A stretch of DNA of 35,031 nucleotides, taken from assembly GCA_018969115.1 (NCBI GenBank), contig JAGWYZ010000010.1:1-35031 (forward strand), written 5' to 3'. Of this stretch, positions 15,664-24,157 are shown piece after piece. This DNA comes from Chloroflexota bacterium. GTDB taxonomy: Bacteria; Chloroflexota; Anaerolineae; J036; Brachytrichaceae. Positions within the stretch are counted from its first letter, which is position 1. Each line of letters starts with the position of its first letter. A model generated the notes under the pieces. That model was not told the origin of the DNA. It was given only the letters and a program-made list of their open reading frames with translations, and did not search any database. The position numbers and the translations under genes were made by a program.

Positions 15664-16437
15664 TCAACTTAAAATTGTTAACACTTCTGGCTCACCATCC
15701 GTGATCGCCACCGTGTGCTCAAAATGGGCGCTAAGTTTACCATCTTTTGTCGCAACTGTCCAGAGGTCTTTCTTAACTTTTGTTCCGGCAACCCCTTGAT
15801 TGATCATAGGTTCCACCGCAATGGTCAAACCCGGACGTAACATAAAGCCATGGTCCTCTTCACCCGTATTCATTAAACTAAAGCCTTCATGTAGCTTACG
15901 CCCGACACCATGACTGCTGTATTCTTCAACCACACTATAACCACGACCATGCGCAACCCGTTGAATTGCTGCACCAATATCTCCGAAGCGATTTCCTTTA
16001 CGCATGACAGCAATCGCACTCTTCAAGCATTCCTGCGTCGTTGACATCAATTCTTGGGCATATCGGTTTACTCGCCCTACCGGAAAGGTGGTGGCAGAGT
16101 CGGCATGGTAGCCCTTATAACAAGCTCCAACATCTATTTTGACAATATCACCCTCTTTTAACCGCCGCGTGGTAGGAATACCATGCACAATCTCATCATT
16201 TACCGAAGCACAGATTGTTCCTGGAAAGGGTGGCTGCCCTGCTGTTTTATCAGGGATATAACCTTTAAATGATGAAACTGCACCATGTTTTGCAATAATA
16301 TCGGCAGCAATTTGGTCTAGATCTAAAGTGGTAACACCCGGTTTTACATGATGCCCAATTTCGGCTAAAACCGTCGCAACAATATGACCTGCTTGCCGCA
16401 TCAAAGCTAATTCTGGGAGCGATTTTAGAACTATCAT
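15664..16437 (-). CDS. map: Methionine aminopeptidase, type I
   Basis: 257 residues. It removes the initiator methionine from nascent proteins. The di-metal ligands are D102 (VKIDVGA), D113 (HADSA), H176 (SSHGVGRKLHE), E209 (AVEPM) and E240 (HFEHT), with H85 in the active site; spacing matches the E. coli enzyme with a constant offset of 5. The residue before H176 is Ser, where Gly is usual (GHGIG). It starts 3 nt after the adk stop; an intrinsic terminator follows. Confidence 0.96.
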   Translation of the reverse strand: MIVLKSLPELALMRQAGHIVATVLAEIGHHVKPGVTTLDLDQIAADIIAKHGAVSSFKGYIPDKTAGQPPFPGTICASVNDEIVHGIPTTRRLKEGDIVKIDVGACYKGYHADSATTFPVGRVNRYAQELMSTTQECLKSAIAVMRKGNRFGDIGAAIQRVAHGRGYSVVEEYSSHGVGRKLHEGFSLMNTGEEDHGFMLRPGLTIAVEPMINQGVAGTKVKKDLWTVATKDGKLSAHFEHTVAITDGEPEVLTILS

Positions 16438-16440
16438 GCC

Positions 16441-17091
16441 CTATACCTTCGCAATCGCTGCTAACAATGCCACTGTTACTTGGTCAACAGTTTGTTCGCC
16501 ATCAATTTGGCGCAACAACCCTCGGTCTGAATAATATGAAATCAATGGAGACGTATTCTTTTCAAATACTTTGACCCGTTCCGTCACCGTTGCTGGCTCG
16601 TCGTCTGGACGGCGATATAGGGTTCCTAAACAATCACTTTTCTTGCATACCTTGGCATCATTTGGTCCTAAACTGTAAACAGAACCACAGGTATTGCATG
16701 TCCAACGATTGCTCAACCGTTCAACCAACAACTCAGACCGTACGTGCAAATAAGGCACAACTGTGATTGCTTGCCCAATGTTTTTGAGCATTTCATCTAA
16801 TGCAAGAGCTTGGGGCTGTGTTCGCGGAAACCCATCTAAAATAAAGCCCGTTTGACAATCAGGCTTGCTCAAGCGATCTTGCACAATTTGAATTGTAAGT
16901 TCATCAGGGACGAGTGCGCCGCTATCCATTATTGCGGCAACACGCCGGCCTAACTCGCTATCGCTCTTACGAATCGCACGAAACATATCACCACTAGAGA
17001 TATGTGGAATATGAAACTGCTGAACAAGAACAGCTGCTTGGGTACCTTTGCCTGCGCCCGGTGCCCCTAACATAACAATACTGTTTTTCAT
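16441..17091 (-). CDS. adk: Adenylate kinase, zinc-LID form
   Basis: 216 residues. It catalyses ATP + AMP = 2 ADP. The P-loop is GAPGAGKGT at 9-17, with SSGDMFRA in the AMP-binding part and FILDGFPRT at 83-91. The LID carries four cysteines (C132, C135, C149, C154) as in Gram-positive zinc-bearing enzymes. The frame extends to a TTG at 17106, but the ATG at 17091 (MKNSIVMLGAPG) is the family start. secY lies 32 nt upstream, the usual secY-adk-map order. Confidence 0.96.
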   Translation of the reverse strand: MKNSIVMLGAPGAGKGTQAAVLVQQFHIPHISSGDMFRAIRKSDSELGRRVAAIMDSGALVPDELTIQIVQDRLSKPDCQTGFILDGFPRTQPQALALDEMLKNIGQAITVVPYLHVRSELLVERLSNRWTCNTCGSVYSLGPNDAKVCKKSDCLGTLYRRPDDEPATVTERVKVFEKNTSPLISYYSDRGLLRQIDGEQTVDQVTVALLAAIAKV

Positions 17092-17123
17092 TGCATTACG
17101 CCCCAATAACCCAAGATCAAAAA

Positions 17124-18548
17124 TTAACGAATAAAACCTTCGTACCGTCGCATCATTAATTGTGCTTCAAGCTGACGCATGGTATCGAGCACAACACCAA
17201 CCAAAATAAGCAAACCAGCACCATCGATCAAACGTGCACCACCTGTTGCCCCTAAGGGCGTCAAGAATTGCAAATTGGTAACGTAGGCGATACCATCAAT
17301 AATATACGGCAGAATTGCCAACGTAGCTAAAAATAAAGCCCCCACAATGGTTAAACGACGCATTACCTTGGTGATAAACGTATCAGTTGTTTTTCCGGGA
17401 CGGATACCCGGAATAAAACCACCTTGTTTTTGTAGGTTTTCAGCAAGGCTTTGTTGTTGCATTACAACATCGGTATAAAAATAGGTAAATCCGATTACAA
17501 GCACAAATAACATAATTGGATAGAAAACCTGCACAAAGCTAGTTCTACCGCCAATTCGTCCGCCCGTAAAAATCTGAATCACGCTTTGAGCAAAATTTTG
17601 AACACCAGCATCCGTGCTATTCGCAAAAAAGCCTGCAATCACTGCTGGAAATGTCAGCAAGGCTTGGGCAAAAATCAACGGGATCATACCGGTCGAATTT
17701 ACCTTGAGGGGGATATGTGTCCCTTGCCCCCCCATCACACGGCGGCCCCGGACACGCTTCCCATATTGCACATTAATTCGACGCTCTGCTTCTTGAATAA
17801 TAACAATGGCAATGATCATGCCGATGAGAAACAAAGCAAATGAAATGAACGTTGCAACTCCGGATGCAGTATCTGTCGCAGTTCCAAAGATTGAGGCAAC
17901 ACCAAATGGCAAACGCGAAACAATCCCTCCAAAAATGATCATTGATAAACCTTGACCAATACCACGCTCAGTAATTAATTCGCCAAGCCAAATTGCAAAC
18001 AGAGTACCAGCCGTCATTGTCAAAATGGTGACAATTGTAGGCAAGATAAAAGCAGGATCGGTTAAACCCCAGTTAGGCAATACCCGTCCCAATTGACCAC
18101 TACTGACACTTTGTCCAATGCTTTCAAAAATATTTACTTGACCAATTGCATTCAGCATCGCCATTGGCACGGTAAAGATGTAAGTCAATCGGTTAATTTT
18201 GCGCCGGCCCTGTTCCCCTTCTTTTGCCATTTCTGTCAAACGAGGAATCACAGGTATCATCAATTGGATGATTAATTGTGCTGTCACATAAGGATATACC
18301 CCCATTGACAATACAGAAAAGTTATAAACCGAACCGCCTGATAGCAAGCTCAGCAAACCTACAAGGTTTCCTAATGCACCGGCTGACCCAGCATTAATAT
18401 TTTCTTGAATCTGGCGCAATAGTTCTACGTTCACACCCGGTACCGGAATATGCGAAACTAACCGATATATTGCCAGAATGAACACCGTGAACAAGATTCT
18501 GCCACGAAGTTCTGGGAGAAATAGCGCATTGCGCAGAGCTTCTAACAT
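17124..18548 (-). CDS. secY: Preprotein translocase subunit SecY
   Basis: 474 residues, a little longer than usual, with ten hydrophobic segments. Landmarks: GRILFTVFILAIYRLVSHIPVPGVN near the start, GVYPYVTAQLIIQLM, LTERGIGQGLSMIIFGGI, INVQYGKRVRGRRVMGGQGTHIPLKVN (the cytoplasmic C4 loop), GMIPLIFAQAL and QGGFIPGIRPGKTT (C5 loop). It forms the channel through which secreted and membrane proteins cross, with SecE and SecG encoded elsewhere. The 77-nt gap before it holds a stem-loop. Confidence 0.98.
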   Translation of the reverse strand: MLEALRNALFLPELRGRILFTVFILAIYRLVSHIPVPGVNVELLRQIQENINAGSAGALGNLVGLLSLLSGGSVYNFSVLSMGVYPYVTAQLIIQLMIPVIPRLTEMAKEGEQGRRKINRLTYIFTVPMAMLNAIGQVNIFESIGQSVSSGQLGRVLPNWGLTDPAFILPTIVTILTMTAGTLFAIWLGELITERGIGQGLSMIIFGGIVSRLPFGVASIFGTATDTASGVATFISFALFLIGMIIAIVIIQEAERRINVQYGKRVRGRRVMGGQGTHIPLKVNSTGMIPLIFAQALLTFPAVIAGFFANSTDAGVQNFAQSVIQIFTGGRIGGRTSFVQVFYPIMLFVLVIGFTYFYTDVVMQQQSLAENLQKQGGFIPGIRPGKTTDTFITKVMRRLTIVGALFLATLAILPYIIDGIAYVTNLQFLTPLGATGGARLIDGAGLLILVGVVLDTMRQLEAQLMMRRYEGFIR

Positions 18549-18556
18549 ATTTAAAA

Positions 18557-18613
18557 TTGAGAATTGAGAATAATATTGAAATGTGAGTGACGATAAATAT
18601 CCTCAATTCTCAA
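18557..18613. repeat. Inverted-repeat element in the rplO-secY gap
   Basis: TTGAGAATTGA (18557-18567) pairs with TCAATTCTCAA (18603-18613). The left arm is part of a tandem of GAGAATT words. It lies between the rplO stop and secY start. Confidence 0.65.
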
Positions 18614-18625
18614 CTCTGATACAAA

Positions 18626-19108
18626 TTATCGAACGCGATAACCGCCGCGCTTTACTTCTAACTTGGTAACAGTCCCACCTGCTTGTTCAATTTTCTCTTT
18701 GGCGGTTGCCGAAAATTTATGAGCAGTTACTTTTAATGCCAAAGCAATATCGCCATCACCTAAAATTGCAATATGTGAATCGCTATTATGGGTCAGTCCC
18801 ATTGCTACCAATGCTTCTGGGGTTACCTCAGCATTAGCCTCAAATCGTTCAGCTAGGGTGCTAACATTAATCGGTGTATATACAATTTTGTATGGATTAG
18901 AAAAATTTACACCGCGTGCAAATGGTAATTTTCGAACCAAGGGCATTTGACCACCTTCGAAATAACCATTTTTTACGCCACCAGAACGTGAGGCTTGCCC
19001 CTTCTGACCCTTACCAGCCGTCTTACCTTGACCAGCCGAGGGACCTTGACCTTTGCGCTTCTTGCGCTTACGTGAGCCTGCTGCAGGCTGAATTTCATGT
19101 AATTTCAT
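18626..19108 (-). CDS. rplO: Ribosomal protein L15
   Basis: 160 residues. The Gly/Lys-rich N-terminal extension that threads into 23S rRNA is typical: MKLHEIQPAAGSRKRKKRKG, then GQGKTAGKGQKGQASRSGG and FEGGQMPLVRKLPFARG. The C-terminal globular part ends KIEQAGGTVTKLEVKRGGYRVR-like. The start is the ATG at 19108; the longer frame to 19162 is non-conserved gap sequence. Confidence 0.96.
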   Translation of the reverse strand: MKLHEIQPAAGSRKRKKRKGQGPSAGQGKTAGKGQKGQASRSGGVKNGYFEGGQMPLVRKLPFARGVNFSNPYKIVYTPINVSTLAERFEANAEVTPEALVAMGLTHNSDSHIAILGDGDIALALKVTAHKFSATAKEKIEQAGGTVTKLEVKRGGYRVR

Positions 19109-19209
19109 GTTGTAACTCGCTTTCGCTGACGCTACAACCAAAATATCGAATTGAAAATGCACCGTAATAAATTACACACACTCCCAATTCGTCATCTTGC
19201 GTTGTGCTT

Positions 19210-19404
19210 CTAATTTGAAATTTGAACCAAATGTTTAACCGCATTCACCATGCCGCGGATTTGTGGCACATCTGGGCGCTCAATAACTTGACCAAGTTTT
19301 GAAAAACCAAGCGCCTTTAAGGTTCGCTTTTGGCGAACATCATAACTAATTGCACTCTTGACCCATTTAATTGTCAATTTTTTTTCGCTAGTCATATCGC
19401 TCAT
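19210..19404 (-). CDS. rpmD: Ribosomal protein L30
   Basis: 64 residues. The compact L30 fold is clear: KLTIKWVKSAISYDVRQKRTLKALGFSKLGQVIERPDVPQIRGMVNAVKHLVQ. Length matches the family (about 60). An in-frame ATG at codon 4 is an alternative start. It follows rpsE by 3 nt; 101 nt of non-coding sequence follow before rplO. Confidence 0.96.
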   Translation of the reverse strand: MSDMTSEKKLTIKWVKSAISYDVRQKRTLKALGFSKLGQVIERPDVPQIRGMVNAVKHLVQISN

Positions 19405-19407
19405 TGC

Positions 19408-20160
19408 TTAAGCCTCTCCCACTGGTTTTGGAAATGGGCGCAAAGCATCCACTTCTTTACCACGCCGCTTAGCTTCTTCGTCCAAATTCTTTAATTGCAT
19501 TAAAGCATCAAACGTTGCATAAGTTGCATTCATCTTGCTGCCAGAGCCAAGAGACTTTGTCAACACATTTTGCACACCTGCCGCTACCAAGACAGCACGC
19601 ACACCACCACCAGCAATGACACCAGTACCGGGAGATGCTGGTTTTAATAATACCTTGGCCCCACCATACTTCATAATCACTTCATGTGGAATAGTGTGAT
19701 CAAGTAAGTGAACTTGTTTCATACTTGTGCGTGCGCTATCTGTTGCTTTACGAATGGCATCTTGGACAGCACGGGCACGGCCTAAACCGATACCAATCTT
19801 GCCTTTACCATCGCCAACAACAATCAAAGCTCGAAATGCAAAACGTCGGCCACCTTTGATTACTTTTGCAACACGCGTAATATCGACAATCTTCTGCTCA
19901 AAATCATCCACTGGGCGTTCTTGGCGTGGTCCCCCACGCCCTTCATTGCCCATATTTGCAGCAGGATTGGCAGCATTTGCGTTACCGCGACCGCTACCTG
20001 GGCCACCACGCCCACCACCGGGGCCGCGATTTCCACCGCCAGCGCTGCGGTTTCCACCGCCAGAACTGCGATTTCCACCGCCAGAACTGCGATTTCCACC
20101 ACCGGGGCCACCAGCACTGGGGCCGCTACGTCGAATCGGATTTGGTCTTGCGTCTGCCAT
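19408..20160 (-). CDS. rpsE: Ribosomal protein S5 with long Gly/Arg/Asn-rich N-terminal tail
   Basis: 250 residues against about 165 in most bacteria. The S5 core starts near 86: FEQKIVDITRVAKVIKGGRRFAFRALIVVGDGKGKIGIGLG, then PASPGTGVIAGGGVRAVLVAAGVQNVLTKSLGS. The preceding 80 residues are low-complexity, with four heptads of GGGNRSS type at about 20-47 and then GPGGGRGGPGSGRG and an Asn/Ala stretch. At DNA level this is a 21-bp tandem repeat near 20030-20103. S5 forms part of the mRNA entry channel and affects decoding accuracy. The tail has the composition of a disordered RNA-binding RGG-like region. Confidence 0.97.
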   Translation of the reverse strand: MADARPNPIRRSGPSAGGPGGGNRSSGGGNRSSGGGNRSAGGGNRGPGGGRGGPGSGRGNANAANPAANMGNEGRGGPRQERPVDDFEQKIVDITRVAKVIKGGRRFAFRALIVVGDGKGKIGIGLGRARAVQDAIRKATDSARTSMKQVHLLDHTIPHEVIMKYGGAKVLLKPASPGTGVIAGGGVRAVLVAAGVQNVLTKSLGSGSKMNATYATFDALMQLKNLDEEAKRRGKEVDALRPFPKPVGEA

Positions 20161-20162
20161 AG

Positions 20163-20519
20163 TTAGAACTCCAATCCACCTTCGCGAGCGCCATCTGCGA
20201 CGGCCTTAACACGACCATGATAGCGATACCCCGCGCGATCAAATACAACTTTTTTAATACTCTTTTCTTGTGCGCGTTTGGCAATTAATTTACCTACTTC
20301 ACGCGCTGCATCTGTTTTTTTAAAGTTCGCATTCTTGATCTCCGCATCTAATGATGAAGCGGCAGCTAGTGTATGACCAACACTATCATCAATCAACTGG
20401 GCATACGTGCCAGTCAAGCTGCGAAACACATTCAGACGTGGGCGACTTGGCATACCTGCCAAGTTTGACCGCACACGTCGGCGGCGGCGTTCTCGCGCCT
20501 CAGTTCGTTGCTGTGACAT
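20163..20519 (-). CDS. rplR: Ribosomal protein L18
   Basis: 118 residues; binds 5S rRNA in the central protuberance. Landmarks: [34 protein letters not shown] and [28 protein letters not shown]. The ATG at 20519 ([13 protein letters not shown]) is chosen; upstream in-frame codons belong to the gap hairpin. It ends 2 nt before rpsE. Confidence 0.96.
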   Translation of the reverse strand: MSQQRTEARERRRRRVRSNLAGMPSRPRLNVFRSLTGTYAQLIDDSVGHTLAAASSLDAEIKNANFKKTDAAREVGKLIAKRAQEKSIKKVVFDRAGYRYHGRVKAVADGAREGGLEF

Positions 20520-20539
20520 CTCTGAATTCTTGAGTTTAG

Positions 20540-20586
20540 ATTTTAGATTTTGGGCCACTTATCATAAGTAACCCGAAATCTAAAAT
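20540..20586. repeat. Inverted-repeat element in the rplF-rplR gap
   Basis: ATTTTAGATTTTGGG (20540-20554) pairs with CCCGAAATCTAAAAT (20572-20586) over 15 bp with one G-U. The loop contains a second perfect hairpin ACTTAT-C-ATAAGT. The outer arm touches the rplF stop codon. Confidence 0.78.
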
Positions 20587-21149
20587 TATTTGGCGCCTTT
20601 ACCCGTCTTGCCAGACTTACCAGCCTTACGACGAATGACCTCGCCCTGATACTTAATTCCCTTGCCTTTATAGGGCTCAGGGGGACGGACCTTACGGATC
20701 CGAGCTGCAGTTTCACCCACTACTTCCTTATCCACACCACTCACTGTAATAGTACGTGTCTTAGGATCAGTTCCGAGTGTAATCCCACTTGGAGGCGGGA
20801 AATCTACAACGTGTGAAAAACCCACATGCAATATTAAATTTTTACCAGACATCTCGGCGCGGTATCCCACACTTTCAGCTGTAATTTCTAATACACGGGT
20901 AAAACCGGTTGAGACACCTACGATCATATTGTTTAACAAGGCACGAGATAAACCGTGCAAAGCACGGGTATCGCGTTCCTCATTTTCACGCGCAACCGTG
21001 ATATTTCCGGCCTCATTCTTCACAGTCATACGAGGATCAAATCGGCGACGAAGCTCGCCTTTGGGTCCCTTTACGGTGACCAATGATCCATCTAATTTAA
21101 TATCAACCCCCTTCGGGAGGCTGATGGGTTGTTTTCCAATTCGTGACAT
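20586..21149 (-). CDS. rplF: Ribosomal protein L6
   Basis: 187 residues; lies near the factor-binding site. The start MSRIGKQPISLPKGVDIKLDG and GPKGELRR are diagnostic, as is VDKEVVGETAARIRKVRPPEPYKGKGIKYQGEVIRRKAGKSGKTG at the C-terminus. The two tandem L6 half-repeats are both complete. It follows rpsH after 79 nt that contain TTGCGAT repeats. Confidence 0.97.
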   Translation of the reverse strand: MSRIGKQPISLPKGVDIKLDGSLVTVKGPKGELRRRFDPRMTVKNEAGNITVARENEERDTRALHGLSRALLNNMIVGVSTGFTRVLEITAESVGYRAEMSGKNLILHVGFSHVVDFPPPSGITLGTDPKTRTITVSGVDKEVVGETAARIRKVRPPEPYKGKGIKYQGEVIRRKAGKSGKTGKGAK

Positions 21150-21228
21150 CTTGCGATTTGCGATTGACTATTAATGATTAATACCAATAAGCAACCTAGT
21201 TTATAGGAGGCTCATGATGGTCCAACCA

Positions 21229-21633
21229 CTAACTGACATAACAGAGCACTTCGCCACCAACACCCAACCGCTTTGCTTGTTTGCCCGTAATTACCCCTTT
21301 TGGGGTGGACATAATAGCGATGCCGATACCGCTCAATACACGCGGAATCTCATCTCTACCGCAATAGACGCGGCGGCCTGGTTTGCTAATGCGCTTCAGA
21401 TCTGAAATTGCTGCGGTACGCTCACGACGCTCGCCCGAATAGCGCAAAGTCAAATTAAGCATCTTAGCAGCTCCCACCTCGACGATCGCATAATCATCGA
21501 GATATCCCTCATCTTTCAAAATTTCTGCGACGCGTGCGGTCATCTTCGACGCATATACTGGCACCGTTCCATGACCGACTGCTACCGCATTACGGATACG
21601 CGTAAGCATATCACCTAATGTGTCAGTAACCAT
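21229..21633 (-). CDS. rpsH: Ribosomal protein S8
   Basis: 134 residues; a central-domain 16S rRNA binder. TDTLGDMLTRIRNAVAVGH opens the protein, and SKPGRRVYCGRDEIPRVLSGIGIAIMSTPKGVITGKQAKRLGVGGEVLCYV closes it, matching the conserved S8 C-terminal block. It starts 8 nt after the rpsN stop. In enteric bacteria S8 represses the spc operon by binding near rplE; no equivalent structure is evident here. Confidence 0.97.
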   Translation of the reverse strand: MVTDTLGDMLTRIRNAVAVGHGTVPVYASKMTARVAEILKDEGYLDDYAIVEVGAAKMLNLTLRYSGERRERTAAISDLKRISKPGRRVYCGRDEIPRVLSGIGIAIMSTPKGVITGKQAKRLGVGGEVLCYVS

Positions 21634-21641
21634 TTATTCTC

Positions 21642-21836
21642 CTACCAAGATGCTTTGCGCACACCCGGGATTTCTCCTTTCAAAGCCAATTCACGAAATG
21701 TAATGCGTGATAAACCAAATTTACGCATGTAACCACGCGCACGTCCAGTCACAGCACAACGATTTCGTACCCGCACACGATATTTGCGGTTGGCTTCACG
21801 ATAAAACATTGCAGTTCGCGGTCTTTTTTCAGCCAT
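21642..21836 (-). CDS. rpsN: Ribosomal protein S14, short form lacking the zinc ligands
   Basis: 64 residues starting [10 protein letters not shown], with GGAGAG a few nt before the ATG at 21836. The length is that of the short zinc-type S14 (about 61). However, only C27 of the four cysteines remains; the other ligand positions are T30, S43 and T46. The C-terminal half ([18 protein letters not shown], then [21 protein letters not shown]) reads instead like the long zinc-free form of E. coli. It is therefore a short C-minus variant. The longer frame to 21881 is gap sequence. Confidence 0.93.
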   Translation of the reverse strand: MAEKRPRTAMFYREANRKYRVRVRNRCAVTGRARGYMRKFGLSRITFRELALKGEIPGVRKASW

Positions 21837-21911
21837 TTCTCTCCAATCTTGTGATCTTGTGATGTTGCAATTTTTACTCACCCAATCGCGATATCACAAA
21901 ATCTAAAATGT

Positions 21912-22466
21912 TTAGTTTTGTCCGGGCTTTGCAAACGGCATCCCAAAATGTTTTAGCAATGCACGTCCTTCATCATCGGTATTTGCCGTAGTCACAATTG
22001 TCAACTCAAGACCACGAAGTTTATCGACTTTATCGTATTCGATCTCTGGGAAAATCAATTGTTCACGCACACCAAGTGTGTAATTGCCGCGGCCATCAAA
22101 ACAATCGGCTGGCACACCGCGAAAATCGCGCACACGTGGCAGTGCAAGGTTAACTAATCGATCCAGAAAGTCATACATACGTGAACCACGTAATGTTACA
22201 GTAACCCCAACTGGGCGGTTTTCACGCAATTTAAAGTTAGCAATCGCTTTCTTCGCCTTGGTGATTACAGGTTTCTGGCCCACAATCGCTGTCAAATCTT
22301 TTAATGCTGCATCAGCAGCTTTTGGATTGTCTGCGGTCTCGCGTCCGACACCAATATTTACAACGATCTTCGAAATTTTCGGCACCTGCATGTGGTTTTT
22401 ATAACCAAATTCTTTAATTAATGCAGGTCTAACTTCGTTAAGGTATTTCTCGCGTATATTTGCCAT
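21912..22466 (-). CDS. rplE: Ribosomal protein L5
   Basis: 184 residues; binds 5S rRNA and touches P-site tRNA. Visible: [34 protein letters not shown], then [53 protein letters not shown] and [15 protein letters not shown], all typical. It starts 1 nt after rplX. A 75-nt gap with GTGATCTT-type repeats follows. Confidence 0.97.
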   Translation of the reverse strand: MANIREKYLNEVRPALIKEFGYKNHMQVPKISKIVVNIGVGRETADNPKAADAALKDLTAIVGQKPVITKAKKAIANFKLRENRPVGVTVTLRGSRMYDFLDRLVNLALPRVRDFRGVPADCFDGRGNYTLGVREQLIFPEIEYDKVDKLRGLELTIVTTANTDDEGRALLKHFGMPFAKPGQN

Positions 22467-22467
22467 G

Positions 22468-22782
22468 TTAACCGATCACCTCATCATGCTTATTCGAGAA
22501 ACGCTTCTTGCTATCGCCTTCAAAACGATAATTTACACGGGTAGGTTTGCCAGATGGTGTCACCAATATTGCGTTAGAAACATCAATAGGCACTTCCACC
22601 TCAATAATACCCGTTTGTTGTGACCGAAGATTGCGTTGTGACTTCTTCTGGTTTTTCTTCATGACGTTCACCCCACGCACAACGATCTTACCACTCTTGG
22701 GCATCGCACGAATGACTTCGCCTTGACGACCACGATCATTGCCGCTGAGGATTTGAACGGTATCTCCCTTCTTAATCTTCAT
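22468..22782 (-). CDS. rplX: Ribosomal protein L24
   Basis: 104 residues with the KOW motif [43 protein letters not shown] at 3-46. It initiates 50S assembly near the exit tunnel. The ATG at 22782 ([10 protein letters not shown]) is the family start, 13 nt after rplN; the longer frame overlaps rplN. Confidence 0.96.
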   Translation of the reverse strand: MKIKKGDTVQILSGNDRGRQGEVIRAMPKSGKIVVRGVNVMKKNQKKSQRNLRSQQTGIIEVEVPIDVSNAILVTPSGKPTRVNYRFEGDSKKRFSNKHDEVIG

Positions 22783-22795
22783 CGTAATTTCTCGT

Positions 22796-23167
22796 TTAGA
22801 GAACCTCCGGTGCGAGCGAGACAATCTTCATATAACCCTTATCTCGCAATTCGCGTGCAACTGGCCCAAAAATGCGTGACCCCTTTGGATTTGTCTCATC
22901 ATCGGCCAAAATTACCGCTGCATTATCATCAAAACGAATATATGAGCCATCTGGACGGCGATATTCTTTTGATACTCGAACAATAACGGCTTTAACAACT
23001 GAATGAGCCTTTACATCACCTGTTGGCGAGGCTTTCTTCACGGTTGCTACAATCGTATCGCCAATCGTCGCATAACGACGACGTGTGCTGCCGCGCACTT
23101 GAATGCACAACAACTCTTTTGCCCCCGTATTATCGGCGACTACTAGTCTGCTTTCCTGCTGAATCAT
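22796..23167 (-). CDS. rplN: Ribosomal protein L14
   Basis: 123 residues, standard length; lies at the subunit interface. [37 protein letters not shown] at the start, [29 protein letters not shown] at the end. It follows rpsQ by 3 nt and is followed by rplX after 13 nt. Confidence 0.98.
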   Translation of the reverse strand: MIQQESRLVVADNTGAKELLCIQVRGSTRRRYATIGDTIVATVKKASPTGDVKAHSVVKAVIVRVSKEYRRPDGSYIRFDDNAAVILADDETNPKGSRIFGPVARELRDKGYMKIVSLAPEVL

Positions 23168-23170
23168 TTC

Positions 23171-23425
23171 TTACCCCGCCTTACGGACAATCTGTTCCAG
23201 CATCCAGCGCTTTGTGCGGCTGAGTGGGCGTGACTCAACCATTTGCACCATATCGCCGGGCTTGGCTTCATTATTTGCATCGTGACAAGCATAATTCTTG
23301 CTGCGCCGCAATACTTTACGATACAACGGGTGGCGAATGCTTCGCTCTACCCGTACTATGACAGTCTTTTCCATCTTGTCGCTGACGACTGTCCCAATGA
23401 GTCGTCGTCGTCGTTCCATGCTCAT
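23171..23425 (-). CDS. rpsQ: Ribosomal protein S17
   Basis: 84 residues, OB-fold 16S rRNA binder. RRRRLIGTVVSDKMEKTVIVRVERSIRHPLYRKVLRRSKNYACHD, then GDMVQMVESRPLSRTKRWMLEQIVRKAG, are fully typical. Five nt separate it from rpmC upstream. Confidence 0.97.
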   Translation of the reverse strand: MSMERRRRLIGTVVSDKMEKTVIVRVERSIRHPLYRKVLRRSKNYACHDANNEAKPGDMVQMVESRPLSRTKRWMLEQIVRKAG

Positions 23426-23430
23426 TGCTA

Positions 23431-23655
23431 TTACTCCGCTTTCGTCATCTGGGCTGCCAATTCACGTTGGCGTTGCACAGTCTTGATTCGCGCGATAACC
23501 TTCCGAACGCGCGTAACACTATTAGTATCGGTTAACTGATTTTGTGCGCGTTGAAATCGCAGGTTAAACAGTTCACGATACGACTCATCTAATTTAGCCG
23601 CTAATTCGGCCGCAGACATATTGACAATTTCTTGTGGTTGTACTCCCTTTGCCAT
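23431..23655 (-). CDS. rpmC: Ribosomal protein L29
   Basis: 74 residues from the ATG at 23655 (MAKGVQPQEIVNMSA), which has AGGAG about 7 nt upstream and follows the rplP stop by 4 nt. The longer frame to 23676 overlaps rplP and is not used. The two-helix L29 signature is ELAAKLDESYRELFNLRFQRAQNQLTDTNSVTRVRKVIARIKTVQRQRE. L29 sits at the exit tunnel where trigger factor and SRP dock. Confidence 0.95.
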   Translation of the reverse strand: MAKGVQPQEIVNMSAAELAAKLDESYRELFNLRFQRAQNQLTDTNSVTRVRKVIARIKTVQRQRELAAQMTKAE

Positions 23656-23659
23656 GACT

Positions 23660-24070
23660 TTACTCCTGCTTCCCAATGACCTGCGTCTTCATCGGCAGTT
23701 TATATGCCGCTTGACTCAGAGCCACTTTAGCAATATCTGCTGGCACACCCGATACTTCAAACATAACACGTCCGGGCTTTACAACCGCAACCCAATGATC
23801 AACACTACCCTTACCAGAACCCATGCGGGTTTCGGCAGGCTTAGCTGTAATTGGCTTGTCTGGGAAAATGCGAATCCACATCTTACCGCGACGTTTCATC
23901 TCACGCACAATCACGCGACGAACCGCCTCGATTTGTCGGGCCGTAACCCAAGCTGGCTCTATGGCTTGCAAACCAAAATCACCAATTTCTATCTCAACGT
24001 TGCCTTTCGCCATGCCAGTACGACGTCCGCGCTGTTGTTTACGATACTTTACTCTCTTTGGCATCAACAT
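23660..24070 (-). CDS. rplP: Ribosomal protein L16
   Basis: 136 residues; helps position aminoacyl-tRNA in the A site. [23 protein letters not shown] opens it, with [76 protein letters not shown] in the body. The ATG at 24070 has AGAGAGG 8 nt upstream. Upstream, an 87-nt gap carries a degenerate heptad stem-loop. Confidence 0.97.
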   Translation of the reverse strand: MLMPKRVKYRKQQRGRRTGMAKGNVEIEIGDFGLQAIEPAWVTARQIEAVRRVIVREMKRRGKMWIRIFPDKPITAKPAETRMGSGKGSVDHWVAVVKPGRVMFEVSGVPADIAKVALSQAAYKLPMKTQVIGKQE

Positions 24071-24078
24071 GATGTCAA

Positions 24079-24157
24079 CCTCTCTTAAATTTTAAATTTT
24101 AAACTTTGGATTTTGAATGAAGCAATTGTGCAGATCCAAAATCTAAAATCTAAATTC
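24079..24157. repeat. Degenerate heptad inverted repeat in the rpsC-rplP gap
   Basis: Plus-strand left side is built of TAAATTT/TTTTAAA words ending CTTTGGAT (near 24105). The right side ATCCAAAATCTAAAATC begins near 24133. The arms pair over about 23 positions with four mismatches. It is a diverged relative of the perfect elements in the tuf-rpsJ and rpsL-rpsG gaps. Confidence 0.6.
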
